Below are positions 7,673-16,045 of a stretch of 29,976 nt of DNA, piece by piece. Position 1 is the first letter of the stretch. Each line of letters begins with the position of its first letter. Under the pieces are notes generated by a model, which was not told the DNA's origin, ran no database searches, and saw only the letters and a list, made by a program, of their open reading frames with translations. The DNA lies in contig CACZOH010000058.1 in the NCBI GenBank assembly GCA_902782785.1, forward strand, positions 1 through 29,976, given 5' to 3'. The position numbers were made by a program, and so were the translations under genes. The DNA is from an uncultured Ruminococcus sp. (lineage in GTDB: Bacteria; Bacillota; Clostridia; Oscillospirales; CAG-272).

Positions 7673-8224
7673 ATGGAGAATATGCTTTTTTTCACGTCGG
7701 AAGAAACCGGAGGGAATGAAAAGCAAACGCTTGAATCCATATACCGGCGGTACGGCAAGAAAATGTTCACCGCAGCTTATCGCATATCAGGCTCCGTACA
7801 GGACGCGGAGGACGCTGTGCAGACCGCTTTTATAAAAATCAGCAAAAGCCTTAAGCGACTGAACGTTGACGACGAGGACGCGATGCGCGGTTACGTTCTT
7901 ACCGTGGCGAAAAACGAAGCGTACAATATTATAAGATCGCGCAAAAACGAAATAAGCGTCGACGAGCTGCAGGACATTTCAGACGGGGACGAAGGCTTTG
8001 AAATAAAGGTCGCGGAGGGCGCGGAATTCAAAACCGCTATAAGCATTATGCGTCAGATGGACGATAAATATCGCGCTCCGCTCTATCTGCATTACGTTAT
8101 GGGTTATTCCCTGCGCGATACGGCAAAACAGCTCGACAGAAAAGAAAAAACTGTAAGGGTACAGATAGAACGCGGTCTTCAGATACTTAAAAAACGGATG
8201 AAGGAGGCTGGTTATGAGTCGTGA
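7673..8224 (+). CDS. ECF-type RNA polymerase sigma factor
   Basis: A 183-residue sigma factor with only the two ECF domains. Region 2 spans about residues 20-90, with AEDAVQTAFIKISKSLKRL and the region 2.4-like YVLTVAKNEAYNIIRSRK. Region 4 spans about 118-175, with YRAPLYLHYVMGYSLRDTAKQL and KTVRVQIERGLQILKK, the DNA-binding helix-turn-helix. AAAGGA precedes the ATG. The stop codon overlaps the start of the next gene by 11 bp, the usual coupling between an ECF factor and its membrane partner. I found no convincing ECF-type promoter in the 143 bp upstream, so autoregulation is unproven. The ECF subgroup is not identifiable by eye. Confidence 0.92.
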   Translation: MENMLFFTSEETGGNEKQTLESIYRRYGKKMFTAAYRISGSVQDAEDAVQTAFIKISKSLKRLNVDDEDAMRGYVLTVAKNEAYNIIRSRKNEISVDELQDISDGDEGFEIKVAEGAEFKTAISIMRQMDDKYRAPLYLHYVMGYSLRDTAKQLDRKEKTVRVQIERGLQILKKRMKEAGYES

Positions 8225-10643
8225 ATATGATATAAAGGATATTCTGCTTGAAGCCGGGACGCGCGACTACGCGGAAATGAAAAACGCCGATTGGCAGCCG
8301 TCAAAAGAGCACGCCGAGTTTATGGAAAAGCTTTATAAGAAAAAAGCCGGGGTCAGAATAGCCTCCGTCTCAGGGCTTGTAAAAGGCCTTTCAGCGGTCG
8401 CCGCGGCGGCGATAATCGTCTGCCTCGCGCTTGCGATAAAGCCGTTACGCGAGCCGTTGTCCGCGTTTTTCGGCAGTCTGTTCACAAAAAACGCGGATAC
8501 GCCGGGCGTTACGGAGCCGTTTGAGGATACGAAAAAACCCGCGGTCGCGCCCGGCACCGAAACGGAAGCGGAAACAGAAAAAGAGAACGTGACCGAAGAA
8601 GAGACCGCGGTTGAAACGACCGTCGCGCCGCCGTTTACGATACCGACGACGGACGACGAATGGATATCGTATCTGATAAGCTCCATGGCAAAAAACGGAT
8701 ATACGAAGGAAAAATGGGAAAAGCTGTTATCCTACGGCGATCTCACCTTTGAGTATCTGTACAACTGGTACAAAAAAAAGGGAACGGGGGCTCCGACGGC
8801 ACCGGAAAAAGCCTATATAAGCGCGTATTTTGCAGATCTTGTCAAAGACGAGATATCGGCGGTATCCGGATCGGTCGCCGCCCTGCAGTCGATCACGTTT
8901 CCCGACAAGAGCAGCGTAACGGCAAAAGACAAAGACTGGTTCAAGGATTTTTTGACAAAAGCCGTGTCATATTCTCAAAGAAAAACCTTTGAATTCGTAA
9001 AAGAAAACACGCCCGTCACAAAAAAGCTGCTCGACGCCGAAGGAGTTGAGGAAAAGGATTATTACTTCAACTATAATTCAAAGGATATAATCGCGTGCAT
9101 AAGAAGACTTGCGATGATCCCGGAGGGTGAAACGCTGCTTACTAAATTCAATGTCGTTTATCAGTCCGTCCTCAACCGTGAAAACGTCGGTCTGATCCTT
9201 GACGCGTACTTTAACGACACGTACGATTTCAATGACAACCGCGACAAAGCTCTTGCTCTTATCGGGTTCATGTATTACTGCAAGGCGCAGAACGAGATGC
9301 TGTCGCTCATCGATGCACGGGCGGTATCCGATTATCACCATATCGGAACAACAAACGGTTACACTTTGCTGGACTGTTATAATATCTACACCTACAAGGA
9401 GAAGGCGGCGGCGATAATCACGGAATATCTGAATGCCGCATCCGCGGCGGCAAAAGAAACGTACCTGACGAATCAAATAGCAGTGGATGATTATCCGTAC
9501 ACGTACGCGCTGCTTCAAAAAGCGGGATATGACGGCTTAAGAGATCAGAACGAAACGGAAAAGAAAGCGGCGGAACTGTTGAAAGAGCTTGAAAATCTGT
9601 ATAACGCGGTAAAATACGGTTATAACGGCTACATGAAATACGACGGACTTGCGGAAGTTTACGAAACGGACGACGATATAAGCAAAATGTCAGAGGAGCT
9701 GTACGCCAAAGTCAGAAAATACTACCCCGAGGGTATGTACAAAAACCCGTCGTATCAGGCTTTCCATTCGCAGACCGAGGGCTTTGAGACGCTTGACGAC
9801 TGGTATGATTATTATTCAAAAATACTGCCCGAGGACGTTGTACGGAATTTCATGTCATGTGAAAACAGATATTTCTTCACTGCGGACGGAAAAGTATATA
9901 CGACCGAATATTGGAGCACCCAAATGATGAACATAGACGAAAGGACCGCGCGCACAGTTGAAGAAAAGAACGGCGTTACGGTAATAAGTTTTTCATGCAC
10001 CGTTAATTACAAAAAAACGGAGCATACCGTGAACGTCACCGAAAACGACGGTGTGATGCGCATAGTCGGCGGCTCGTTTATAAATGAATTGATGTCGTTT
10101 CCCGTGTACGGAGACGTAAAATCGTTCATCCGTGAAGCGGTATGGTCTCTCTCGCCTTCAAACAGTCTGATCGAGTACCAGAATTTCTACAATGTAAAAA
10201 ACGAAAACGAGCTGCCCGCGGGATTTGCGGATAAGCTTAAACAATACTACGGAAACACAAACAATTGTTTTCACTATTTCACATACAAGGATCGGAACGG
10301 CAGCGTCATAAACAGCCTGGATCATTACAAAAAAGGCACAGTAAAATTCTTTTCATCCGATTTTGTAAACGAGTATTTCAAAGACAACAGATACTTCATA
10401 GAAGCCGACGGCACGCTTTACGCATCCGAGAACGGCGTAAGCTTCCTTGAAGTCGAGAAGATTCACGGCGTTAAAAAGCTGTCCGATACAAAATATGAAA
10501 TAGAAATGCGGATAATCGAGACCGGCGTCGCACCGGGAATACCTACGTGGGAATGTACCGCGCTGGTTGAAGTCATAAACGGTTCCCCCGTCATAGTCGG
10601 CGGAACGTTCTTGTCCGACGTTTTATTAAACTCATTCAAATAG
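8214..10643 (+). CDS. Large single-pass membrane protein coupled to the ECF sigma factor; probable sensor or anti-sigma
   Basis: 809 residues with a short cytoplasmic N-terminus (about 1-55), one transmembrane helix at about 57-77 (Ala/Ile/Val-rich), a Thr/Glu/Pro-rich disordered linker at about 95-145 and a large exported region. The translational overlap with the ECF gene and this topology are typical of anti-sigma partners, although I see no zinc-binding HxxxCxxC motif. The exported part ends in two related segments. The first (about 520-628) has RYFFTADGKVYTTE and IVGGSFINELM; the second (about 690-809) has RYFIEADGTLYASE and IVGGTFLSDVLL. This points to an internal duplication of a beta-rich domain. 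I do not recognise the family with confidence; distant likeness to IseA-type endopeptidase-inhibitor domains is speculative. Confidence 0.75.
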   Translation: MSREYDIKDILLEAGTRDYAEMKNADWQPSKEHAEFMEKLYKKKAGVRIASVSGLVKGLSAVAAAAIIVCLALAIKPLREPLSAFFGSLFTKNADTPGVTEPFEDTKKPAVAPGTETEAETEKENVTEEETAVETTVAPPFTIPTTDDEWISYLISSMAKNGYTKEKWEKLLSYGDLTFEYLYNWYKKKGTGAPTAPEKAYISAYFADLVKDEISAVSGSVAALQSITFPDKSSVTAKDKDWFKDFLTKAVSYSQRKTFEFVKENTPVTKKLLDAEGVEEKDYYFNYNSKDIIACIRRLAMIPEGETLLTKFNVVYQSVLNRENVGLILDAYFNDTYDFNDNRDKALALIGFMYYCKAQNEMLSLIDARAVSDYHHIGTTNGYTLLDCYNIYTYKEKAAAIITEYLNAASAAAKETYLTNQIAVDDYPYTYALLQKAGYDGLRDQNETEKKAAELLKELENLYNAVKYGYNGYMKYDGLAEVYETDDDISKMSEELYAKVRKYYPEGMYKNPSYQAFHSQTEGFETLDDWYDYYSKILPEDVVRNFMSCENRYFFTADGKVYTTEYWSTQMMNIDERTARTVEEKNGVTVISFSCTVNYKKTEHTVNVTENDGVMRIVGGSFINELMSFPVYGDVKSFIREAVWSLSPSNSLIEYQNFYNVKNENELPAGFADKLKQYYGNTNNCFHYFTYKDRNGSVINSLDHYKKGTVKFFSSDFVNEYFKDNRYFIEADGTLYASENGVSFLEVEKIHGVKKLSDTKYEIEMRIIETGVAPGIPTWECTALVEVINGSPVIVGGTFLSDVLLNSFK

Positions 10644-10709
10644 TAAGCGCCTGATCCGTATCATCGGTATGTTTTCAGCAGAACACGCCTTCGAATAATA
10701 AAAAAACTC

Positions 10710-10738
10710 TTGACAAAACAGTTTGTTCATTATATAAT
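10710..10738 (+). promoter_or_regulatory. Sigma-A promoter of the CBM9-like surface protein gene
   Basis: TTGACA (10710-10715) and TATAAT (10733-10738) are 17 bp apart, a full consensus match. It is followed by an AAAAGGAG ribosome binding site near 10753. The gene is therefore transcribed independently of the ECF operon, at least in part. Confidence 0.87.
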
Positions 10739-10769
10739 ATAAACAAAGTTTTAAAAGGAGATAAGAACT

Positions 10770-12386
10770 ATGAAAAAACTGTTTTCGATCCTGATCGCGG
10801 CGGTGATCATACTGTCGCTCTGCGGCACCGTATACGCCGAGGAAGAGGAATTTGCAACGGTAGAGGCGCTGCAGTTCGACCGCCTGCCGGATATCGACGG
10901 CAAGGTGACTGTCGACGAATGGGGACAGCCGACGGCGGCGCATATCAAATACCCCGAAAATCCGCAGACCGATATTTACGACGAGAATGCGACAGACGTT
11001 GAATTCACCGTATGGTTCAGATACACCTTCGACGGTTTTTTCGTTGCGGTACAGGTACCTGACACAAGTCCCTGCAACAAATACTGCCACGATCAGAACA
11101 TCTGGAACGGCGACGCGCTGCAGATGAGATTTGACCCGTACGGCTGTACCGCGGACCAGGGACTTATAGCCGCGTCCGCGAGAGACTCCAACTATTCAAC
11201 CGAATATCAGGAGCTTGTTTTCGCTCTCAACAACGAAGACGGGCTCTGCTATACGTACTGCTGGCACGGCATAATGGTCGGCCTCGCGCTTCAGAGCGAG
11301 GGAGGAAGCTATGCCGCGTCAAACGACGGGACGCTTACGACTTACGAGATATTCATCCCCTGGAGAGAGCTTATGACTTCTCTTCCGCACGTCGGCTCGA
11401 CCTACGGCATATCGGCGGCGATACTCACCGCTACGGAGGGCGAGAACAACGACGAATGGCAGAACTGGCTTGAATGGGGCGCGGGCGTCATAAACGGACG
11501 CGACGACAATATATGCGGCACGACGCGCCTGATCATGTCCGGCGAAACCGTGTTCGGCGGCGCCGCGCTCGTCGATCCCGATCCCGACGCGGAGGTCACC
11601 GTCAGAACGTCCATTCCCGACGCCGAGGGCGACTGCTTCATAATCGACTTTTCAAAGCTCTCCGCCCCGAACGGGATGAATTACAGCTTGAACGACGACG
11701 GCAGCGTGAAATTCACGTTTGAGGACAACGGGGACCCGTTCATTTCCCTGAACGTATCGGGTCAGGTGAAGGTAAAGGGCGAGGATTATCCGTATTTTGC
11801 GATATATCTCGAGACGAACGACACGTATAACAACGGCGAACTGTTCTACTGCACCACGGGCAGCGTCGGCGATTATACGCCGTATTACAGCGTGCCGCTC
11901 GAATACAGCTTCGTTGACGGAAGACAGGTCGTTGTGGCGGATATGACGGACGCGCTCGAATACGAGGGCTACGTAGTAAAATTCCGTTTTGACGCGTACG
12001 ACGGCGTCTGCACGGATCCCGACGAATCGTACATAACCGTTTATTCCGCGGGTTTTTTCAAAAACTATGAGGACGCCGTTCTGTTCAAGGTCGACGGAAA
12101 ATCCGTTGAACTGGACCCCGAATATATAAAGGAGGTGTCCGGCGCGGAGGATACGACGCAGAACGTTCAGACGACGGAGTCCGTAACCGAGCCGGCGGCA
12201 AGCGAAACGGAGGAAGAAGCGACCAAACCGGCGGAAACCAAAGATGAGGCGACGACGGACGGCAGCAAAACAGAGGAACCGCAAAAAAAAGACAGCAAGT
12301 GGGTAATCTTCGTCATAATCGGCGCCGTTTCAGCCGCGGTCATAGCAGCGGTCGTCATCCTGATCGTAAAAAGGAAGAAGAAATAA
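10770..12386 (+). CDS. Secreted, membrane-anchored protein with CBM9-like domain
   Basis: The 538-residue protein has a signal peptide (about 1-23, cleavage likely after TVYA). A CBM9/DOMON-like beta-sandwich spans about 35-257: LPDIDGKVTVDEW opens it, NGDALQMRFDP lies in the middle and YEIFIPWREL near the end, all typical of CBM9-type modules. A second beta-rich region covers about 270-445, a Thr/Glu-rich linker about 455-505, and a C-terminal membrane helix about 511-533 is followed by KRKKK. So it is exported, anchored by a C-terminal helix and not by an LPXTG sortase signal, and could bind glycans at the surface. No catalytic domain is visible. It is monocistronic, with a strong promoter. 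Confidence 0.8.
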   Translation: MKKLFSILIAAVIILSLCGTVYAEEEEFATVEALQFDRLPDIDGKVTVDEWGQPTAAHIKYPENPQTDIYDENATDVEFTVWFRYTFDGFFVAVQVPDTSPCNKYCHDQNIWNGDALQMRFDPYGCTADQGLIAASARDSNYSTEYQELVFALNNEDGLCYTYCWHGIMVGLALQSEGGSYAASNDGTLTTYEIFIPWRELMTSLPHVGSTYGISAAILTATEGENNDEWQNWLEWGAGVINGRDDNICGTTRLIMSGETVFGGAALVDPDPDAEVTVRTSIPDAEGDCFIIDFSKLSAPNGMNYSLNDDGSVKFTFEDNGDPFISLNVSGQVKVKGEDYPYFAIYLETNDTYNNGELFYCTTGSVGDYTPYYSVPLEYSFVDGRQVVVADMTDALEYEGYVVKFRFDAYDGVCTDPDESYITVYSAGFFKNYEDAVLFKVDGKSVELDPEYIKEVSGAEDTTQNVQTTESVTEPAASETEEEATKPAETKDEATTDGSKTEEPQKKDSKWVIFVIIGAVSAAVIAAVVILIVKRKKK

Positions 12387-12417
12387 GCGAAAAAAGGTCA
12401 AAATATACAAAAACGGG

Positions 12418-12448
12418 TTGACAAACAGCGGAATATGTGTTATATAAT
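12418..12448 (+). promoter_or_regulatory. Promoter of the zinc-ribbon/LRR protein gene
   Basis: TTGACA (12418-12423) is followed by TATATAAT (12441-12448). Spacing is 17 bp if TATATA is the -10 box and 19 bp if TATAAT is used. AAGGAG lies about 8 nt before the ATG at 12483. Confidence 0.75.
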
Positions 12449-12482
12449 AGACATATAAAGAACTTCACAAGGAGATACGACA

Positions 12483-13325
12483 ATGCCGCTTGTTCCCGCA
12501 AAATGTACCGTCTGCGGTGCAGAAATAACCGTTGACAACACAAAAGAAGCGCTTATATGCGAAAAATGCAATTCCGCTTTTATAGTTTCAAAAGCGATAG
12601 AATTATATGAATCGGAGAATAAGCCGGAAGCTTTTGAGATCTCGGAAGGCGTGCTTAAAAGGTACAGAGGCGACGAAGAAGACGTTATTATACCGGATAA
12701 CGTAACAAGGATCGGAGGCGGCGCGTTTTTGCGGCACGAAAATCTGAGAAGCGTTCTGATACCGGAAAGCGTCGCCGAAATAGGCGACTACGCCTTTGCG
12801 TACTGTACCTCGCTTCAAAGCGTAAAAAGCTCATTTGAAGACGAGGACGGATGCGTTGCGTTTTCCGAAAATCTGCGGTATATAGGTGACCATGCCTTCC
12901 GCGGCTGCACAAGTCTTCCGCCCGTGATACTGTTCAAAAACAGGGACAGGATATATCACGACGGCGACCCGGTTTTCAGGCACTGCTATGAGGATAAAGA
13001 GAGCGTCAGGGTAACGCAGAAGGGTCATACCGAGCCTCGTATGTATTCAAAGGTCGGCTCGTTCGACATGGAGCTGACTCCGCTTTCAAATCACCTCTTC
13101 GGTCATGATTTCGACAAGAAGAAGGTAAAATACGAAAACGGAAGAGACGGCACGGAAAAATACGAAAAAAACGACGGAAAAAGCGGTCATTCCGGGTCGG
13201 GAAGCGGCGGACAAAGACAGCACCGCTCAGACGTCTGGAAAAAGCTCGGACTATGCGCGCACTGCGGCGGCAGCTTCGGTCTGATGAAAAAATGCAAAAG
13301 CTGCGGTATGAAAAAGGATTACTGA
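12483..13325 (+). CDS. Zinc-ribbon protein with BspA-type leucine-rich repeats
   Basis: A 280-residue protein without a signal peptide. An N-terminal zinc ribbon has CTVCG (Cys8, Cys11) and CEKC (Cys27, Cys30). Residues about 60-145 hold LRR_5 (BspA/TpLRR) repeats: VIIPDNVTRIGGGAFLRH, SVLIPESVAEIGDYAFAY and LRYIGDHAFRGCTSL are successive units of the repeat pattern. A Lys/Gly/Ser-rich charged linker leads to a second zinc ribbon at the C-terminus, with CAHCG and CKSCG. The lack of a signal peptide and the zinc ribbons suggest a cytoplasmic protein, unlike most surface BspA proteins. Its function is unknown; protein or nucleic-acid binding is possible. It has its own promoter and terminator. 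Confidence 0.8.
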   Translation: MPLVPAKCTVCGAEITVDNTKEALICEKCNSAFIVSKAIELYESENKPEAFEISEGVLKRYRGDEEDVIIPDNVTRIGGGAFLRHENLRSVLIPESVAEIGDYAFAYCTSLQSVKSSFEDEDGCVAFSENLRYIGDHAFRGCTSLPPVILFKNRDRIYHDGDPVFRHCYEDKESVRVTQKGHTEPRMYSKVGSFDMELTPLSNHLFGHDFDKKKVKYENGRDGTEKYEKNDGKSGHSGSGSGGQRQHRSDVWKKLGLCAHCGGSFGLMKKCKSCGMKKDY

Positions 13326-13342
13326 CACGGCGTATAAAACAG

Positions 13343-13368
13343 GGGGAGAGCGGCGCTCTCCCCTTTTT
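13343..13368 (+). terminator. Intrinsic terminator after the zinc-ribbon/LRR gene
   Basis: GGGGAGAGC (13343-13351) pairs with GCTCTCCCC (13355-13363) around a three-base loop and is followed by five Ts. It lies 17 bp after the stop codon. Confidence 0.9.
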
Positions 13369-13414
13369 GCATGAATAAAAAAACGCTGATAACGTCATTT
13401 TTACAAATATATTA

Positions 13415-13443
13415 TTGACAAATCAATATAATGCGCGTATAAT
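13415..13443 (+). promoter_or_regulatory. Sigma-A promoter of the FGGY-SIS-YjbQ-MFS operon
   Basis: TTGACA (13415-13420) and TATAAT (13438-13443) are 17 bp apart, a full consensus match. This places transcription near 13450 and so fixes the kinase start at 13472 and not at any upstream in-frame ATG. Confidence 0.87.
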
Positions 13444-13471
13444 GAAAGACAGGAATTTTATGAGGTGTGAT

Positions 13472-14815
13472 ATGGAGTATCTTATAGGACTTGACATCGG
13501 AACATCGGCGGTCAAGGGCGCGCTTTTATCGGCGGACGGAAAAGTCCGCATGACGGCTGACGCGCCGTTCACGTATGAGATCGACGGCGATCTCAAGCTG
13601 CTTGATCCGGAGCATTTTACCTCCGTCTGCTTTTCCGTCATAAGGAAGCTTGCGTCAAGCGCGGACGGCAGGTGCGCGGCGCTCTGCTTCTGCCACGCTT
13701 CCGGCAACCCCTTGTTCCTTGACGGTGAGCTCAAGCCTTTGACGAAGATCATAGGCTGGCAGAGCGTTATCTCGTGGGACAATATAAACAAAGTCTATAC
13801 GAAAGAGGAGCAGGACGCTTTTTACCGCACGGTCGGCTGGGGCTTCTTCAACGGGATGGTCGCCGCCGATCTCGCATACATAAAGGTGCGGAAGCCGGAA
13901 ATACTTGAAAAAACAAAATTCCTTACAATGTCCGGTGAATATCTGAACTATAAGCTCACGGGTAAATGGGGCGTGTCTCATTCCATGGGGACGCCGTCGT
14001 ATCTTATGGATCAGGAAAAGGGCGTATACAACAAAGCGGTGCTTGACAAATTCGGTCTTACGGAGGAAATGCTCCCGCCGATATACGACAAGGGCACGGT
14101 CCTCGGCACGGTCTTGCCCGGGGTCGCGGAAAAGCTCGGGCTCGACGAAAAAACAAAAGTCGTTCTAGGCAGCTTTGATCATCCGTCGGGCGCGCTCGGC
14201 GCGGGCGTGCTTGAGCCGGGACAGCTTCTTTTATCCTGCGGCACCTCGTGGGTCGAGCTGTTCCCCGTCCGCTCACGCGAATTCGCGCTGTCGACCGGCT
14301 GTCTCGTGGACAGGTTCACCCTGCACGGCGCGCCTTACTGCGTGATGAGCTCTCTTGAATCGATAGCCGTAAAGATAGACAGACTGCGCGAGCATTTCTT
14401 CGGCGTCGTTTCGCATAAATACTTTGACGGTCTTGCGGGAGAGGCGGAATACGGCTGCAGCGGTCTTTCGTTTGAATTTGACGACGACGATTTTGAGCGC
14501 GGCAAGGGATACGAGAAGCGCGATATCGCGCGCGCAATAATCGAAAGCGCGGCGAAGCTTCTCCGCCGGAACCTTAAGGAGCTTGAAGCCTGCGGGTTAA
14601 AGGCCGAGACGGTGACGGCGATAGGCGGAATTACGAACTCGCCCGTCTGCACGCGCATAATATCGGAGGTGCTTGAAAAGCCCGTGAACGTGGTGAACGG
14701 TCAGTCCGCCGGCGCGGTCGGCTCGTGTCTGCTCGCGGGTATGGGAACGGGACTTTATAAAGACGAAAAGGAAGCGTTTGCGGTAATGAAAAAAGCAAAC
14801 GGGGTGAAAAGCTGA
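13472..14815 (+). CDS. FGGY-family carbohydrate kinase
   Basis: An ATP-dependent sugar or polyol kinase of the ASKHA fold, 447 residues. MEYLIGLDIGTSAVKGALLS is the N-terminal phosphate-binding loop. SFDHPSGALGAGV and LLSCGTSWVE, near residues 235-265, match the central FGGY signature region. IGGITNSPVCTRIISEVLEKPV is the C-terminal adenosine-binding motif, and the final part is AGAVGSCLLAGMGTG. GAGGTG precedes the ATG by 4-5 nt. The substrate cannot be read from the sequence. Its neighbours (SIS isomerase, MFS transporter) suggest it phosphorylates an imported sugar, with the isomerase acting next. Its stop overlaps the SIS start by one base. Confidence 0.9.
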   Translation: MEYLIGLDIGTSAVKGALLSADGKVRMTADAPFTYEIDGDLKLLDPEHFTSVCFSVIRKLASSADGRCAALCFCHASGNPLFLDGELKPLTKIIGWQSVISWDNINKVYTKEEQDAFYRTVGWGFFNGMVAADLAYIKVRKPEILEKTKFLTMSGEYLNYKLTGKWGVSHSMGTPSYLMDQEKGVYNKAVLDKFGLTEEMLPPIYDKGTVLGTVLPGVAEKLGLDEKTKVVLGSFDHPSGALGAGVLEPGQLLLSCGTSWVELFPVRSREFALSTGCLVDRFTLHGAPYCVMSSLESIAVKIDRLREHFFGVVSHKYFDGLAGEAEYGCSGLSFEFDDDDFERGKGYEKRDIARAIIESAAKLLRRNLKELEACGLKAETVTAIGGITNSPVCTRIISEVLEKPVNVVNGQSAGAVGSCLLAGMGTGLYKDEKEAFAVMKKANGVKS

Positions 14816-15408
14816 TGAAAAAGGAAACTCTAGAAGCGGCAAAACGCGCTTACGTGATCGAAAGCGAATGTATAAAGGAATTATCCGAGCATTTTGACGA
14901 GCAGGCTTATTCAAAAGCGGTGGAGCTTTTGAAAAACGCGGAGCGCATCGGAGCATCGGGCTGCGGTCATTCCGGCATTTTATGTCAGCACTTCGCGCAT
15001 CTTATGTGCTGTATCGAACGCCCCGCCAAATTCATATCGCCGTCGGAGGCGATACACGGAGGCACCGGCTTTCTGCAGAAGGGAGACGTGATGCTTTTCG
15101 CGTCGCGCGGAGGCAGGACGTCGGAATTATTGCCGATAATGGAAATATGCCTTAAAAAAGGCGTTAAAATAATCACCGTTACGGAAAATCCCATGTCTCC
15201 GCTCGCCGCGAGCGCGGACGTGGTGCTGAAACAGCACGTCAACCGCGAGACTGACAAGTACAACTGTCAAGGAACGACGTCCACCACGGCTCTTGCCGTC
15301 ATATTCCACGTTTTACAGACGATGCTGATAGAGGAAACGGATTTCAGAAACGAACAGTTTGCCGTAATACACCCCGGCGGCGCCGTGGGCGAACGGCTCA
15401 ATAAATAA
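14815..15408 (+). CDS. SIS-domain phosphosugar isomerase (KpsF/GutQ-like, no CBS domains)
   Basis: A 197-residue single SIS domain. GASGCGHSGILCQHFAHLM and MLFASRGGRTSELLPIM are the two phosphosugar-binding loops, and HPGGAVGERL at the C-terminus is the motif seen in arabinose-5-phosphate isomerases. The CBS pair of KpsF/KdsD is absent, which is common in SIS proteins of sugar catabolism. The ATG overlaps the kinase stop (TGATG), so translation is coupled, and the kinase product is probably its substrate. The exact sugar phosphate is unknown. Hexulose-6-phosphate isomerase-type activity is an alternative. Confidence 0.88.
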   Translation: MKKETLEAAKRAYVIESECIKELSEHFDEQAYSKAVELLKNAERIGASGCGHSGILCQHFAHLMCCIERPAKFISPSEAIHGGTGFLQKGDVMLFASRGGRTSELLPIMEICLKKGVKIITVTENPMSPLAASADVVLKQHVNRETDKYNCQGTTSTTALAVIFHVLQTMLIEETDFRNEQFAVIHPGGAVGERLNK

Positions 15409-15421
15409 AGGAGAGACAAAA

Positions 15422-16042
15422 ATGGAATTCAAGGTTTATCAAAAAGAACTGGAGCTTCAGTCAAGAGGCTGGATACCCACGTTTCACGACGTATCAAAGG
15501 AGGTCATCGAAATAGTCAAGGCGTCCGGCGTAAAGAACGGCACGGTTACGATTGCGTCGCATCATACTACGTGCTCCGTTATGATCCAGGAGTGCAGTCA
15601 CGATATAGACAGCTTCGACATAGAGTATCTGCAGCACGATCTGCTTGATATAATGAGAAAAATGATACCGGATTTTGCGGAGGAGCATCAGTACCGCCAT
15701 CCCGGTCCCATACATCTGCAGTTCGGACGCCACGTCGACGAGCCGGGCGACTTTACGAGCATGAACACGGACGGTCATCTGCGCTCCGTATTCTTCGGCA
15801 GAAGCGAATGTATGACAATAAAGGACGGCGTGCTTGACGGCGGCGAATTCGCTCACGTCTACTTTGTCGACTGGGATCACGTCCGCGCGAGAAGAAGACA
15901 GCTCAACATAACCGTTATGGGCACGACCGAGGACGTTGAGGACAGAAAGTACAACAACGGCGAGGTCATAAATACGCTCCGCAAATACACGGACGAGGAA
16001 AAGGCAGACGACGTTCACTACACGCTTCAGCAGAAGAGGTAA
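15422..16042 (+). CDS. YjbQ-family (UPF0047) protein
   Basis: A 206-residue protein of the YjbQ/UPF0047 family, annotated in databases as secondary thiamine-phosphate synthase because overproduced homologues complement thiE mutants. The family signatures are present: SHHTTCSVMIQE near residue 48, HPGPIHLQFG, NTDGHLRSVFFG, and a C-terminal DWDHVRARRRQLNITVMG. The histidines suggest a metal or phosphate site. It is longer than the usual roughly 135-residue family members by an insert (about 60-100) and a C-terminal tail. Its place between a sugar isomerase and a transporter suggests a real role in that sugar pathway, not in thiamine synthesis. GGAGAG precedes the ATG. Confidence 0.85.
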   Translation: MEFKVYQKELELQSRGWIPTFHDVSKEVIEIVKASGVKNGTVTIASHHTTCSVMIQECSHDIDSFDIEYLQHDLLDIMRKMIPDFAEEHQYRHPGPIHLQFGRHVDEPGDFTSMNTDGHLRSVFFGRSECMTIKDGVLDGGEFAHVYFVDWDHVRARRRQLNITVMGTTEDVEDRKYNNGEVINTLRKYTDEEKADDVHYTLQQKR

Positions 16043-16045
16043 CAA

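Noticed and set aside
13415..13471. Upstream in-frame starts for the first FGGY kinase
   Set aside because: They lie within or before the promoter, so the mRNA would not contain the first one; the N-terminal GLDIGTS motif fits a start at 13472.
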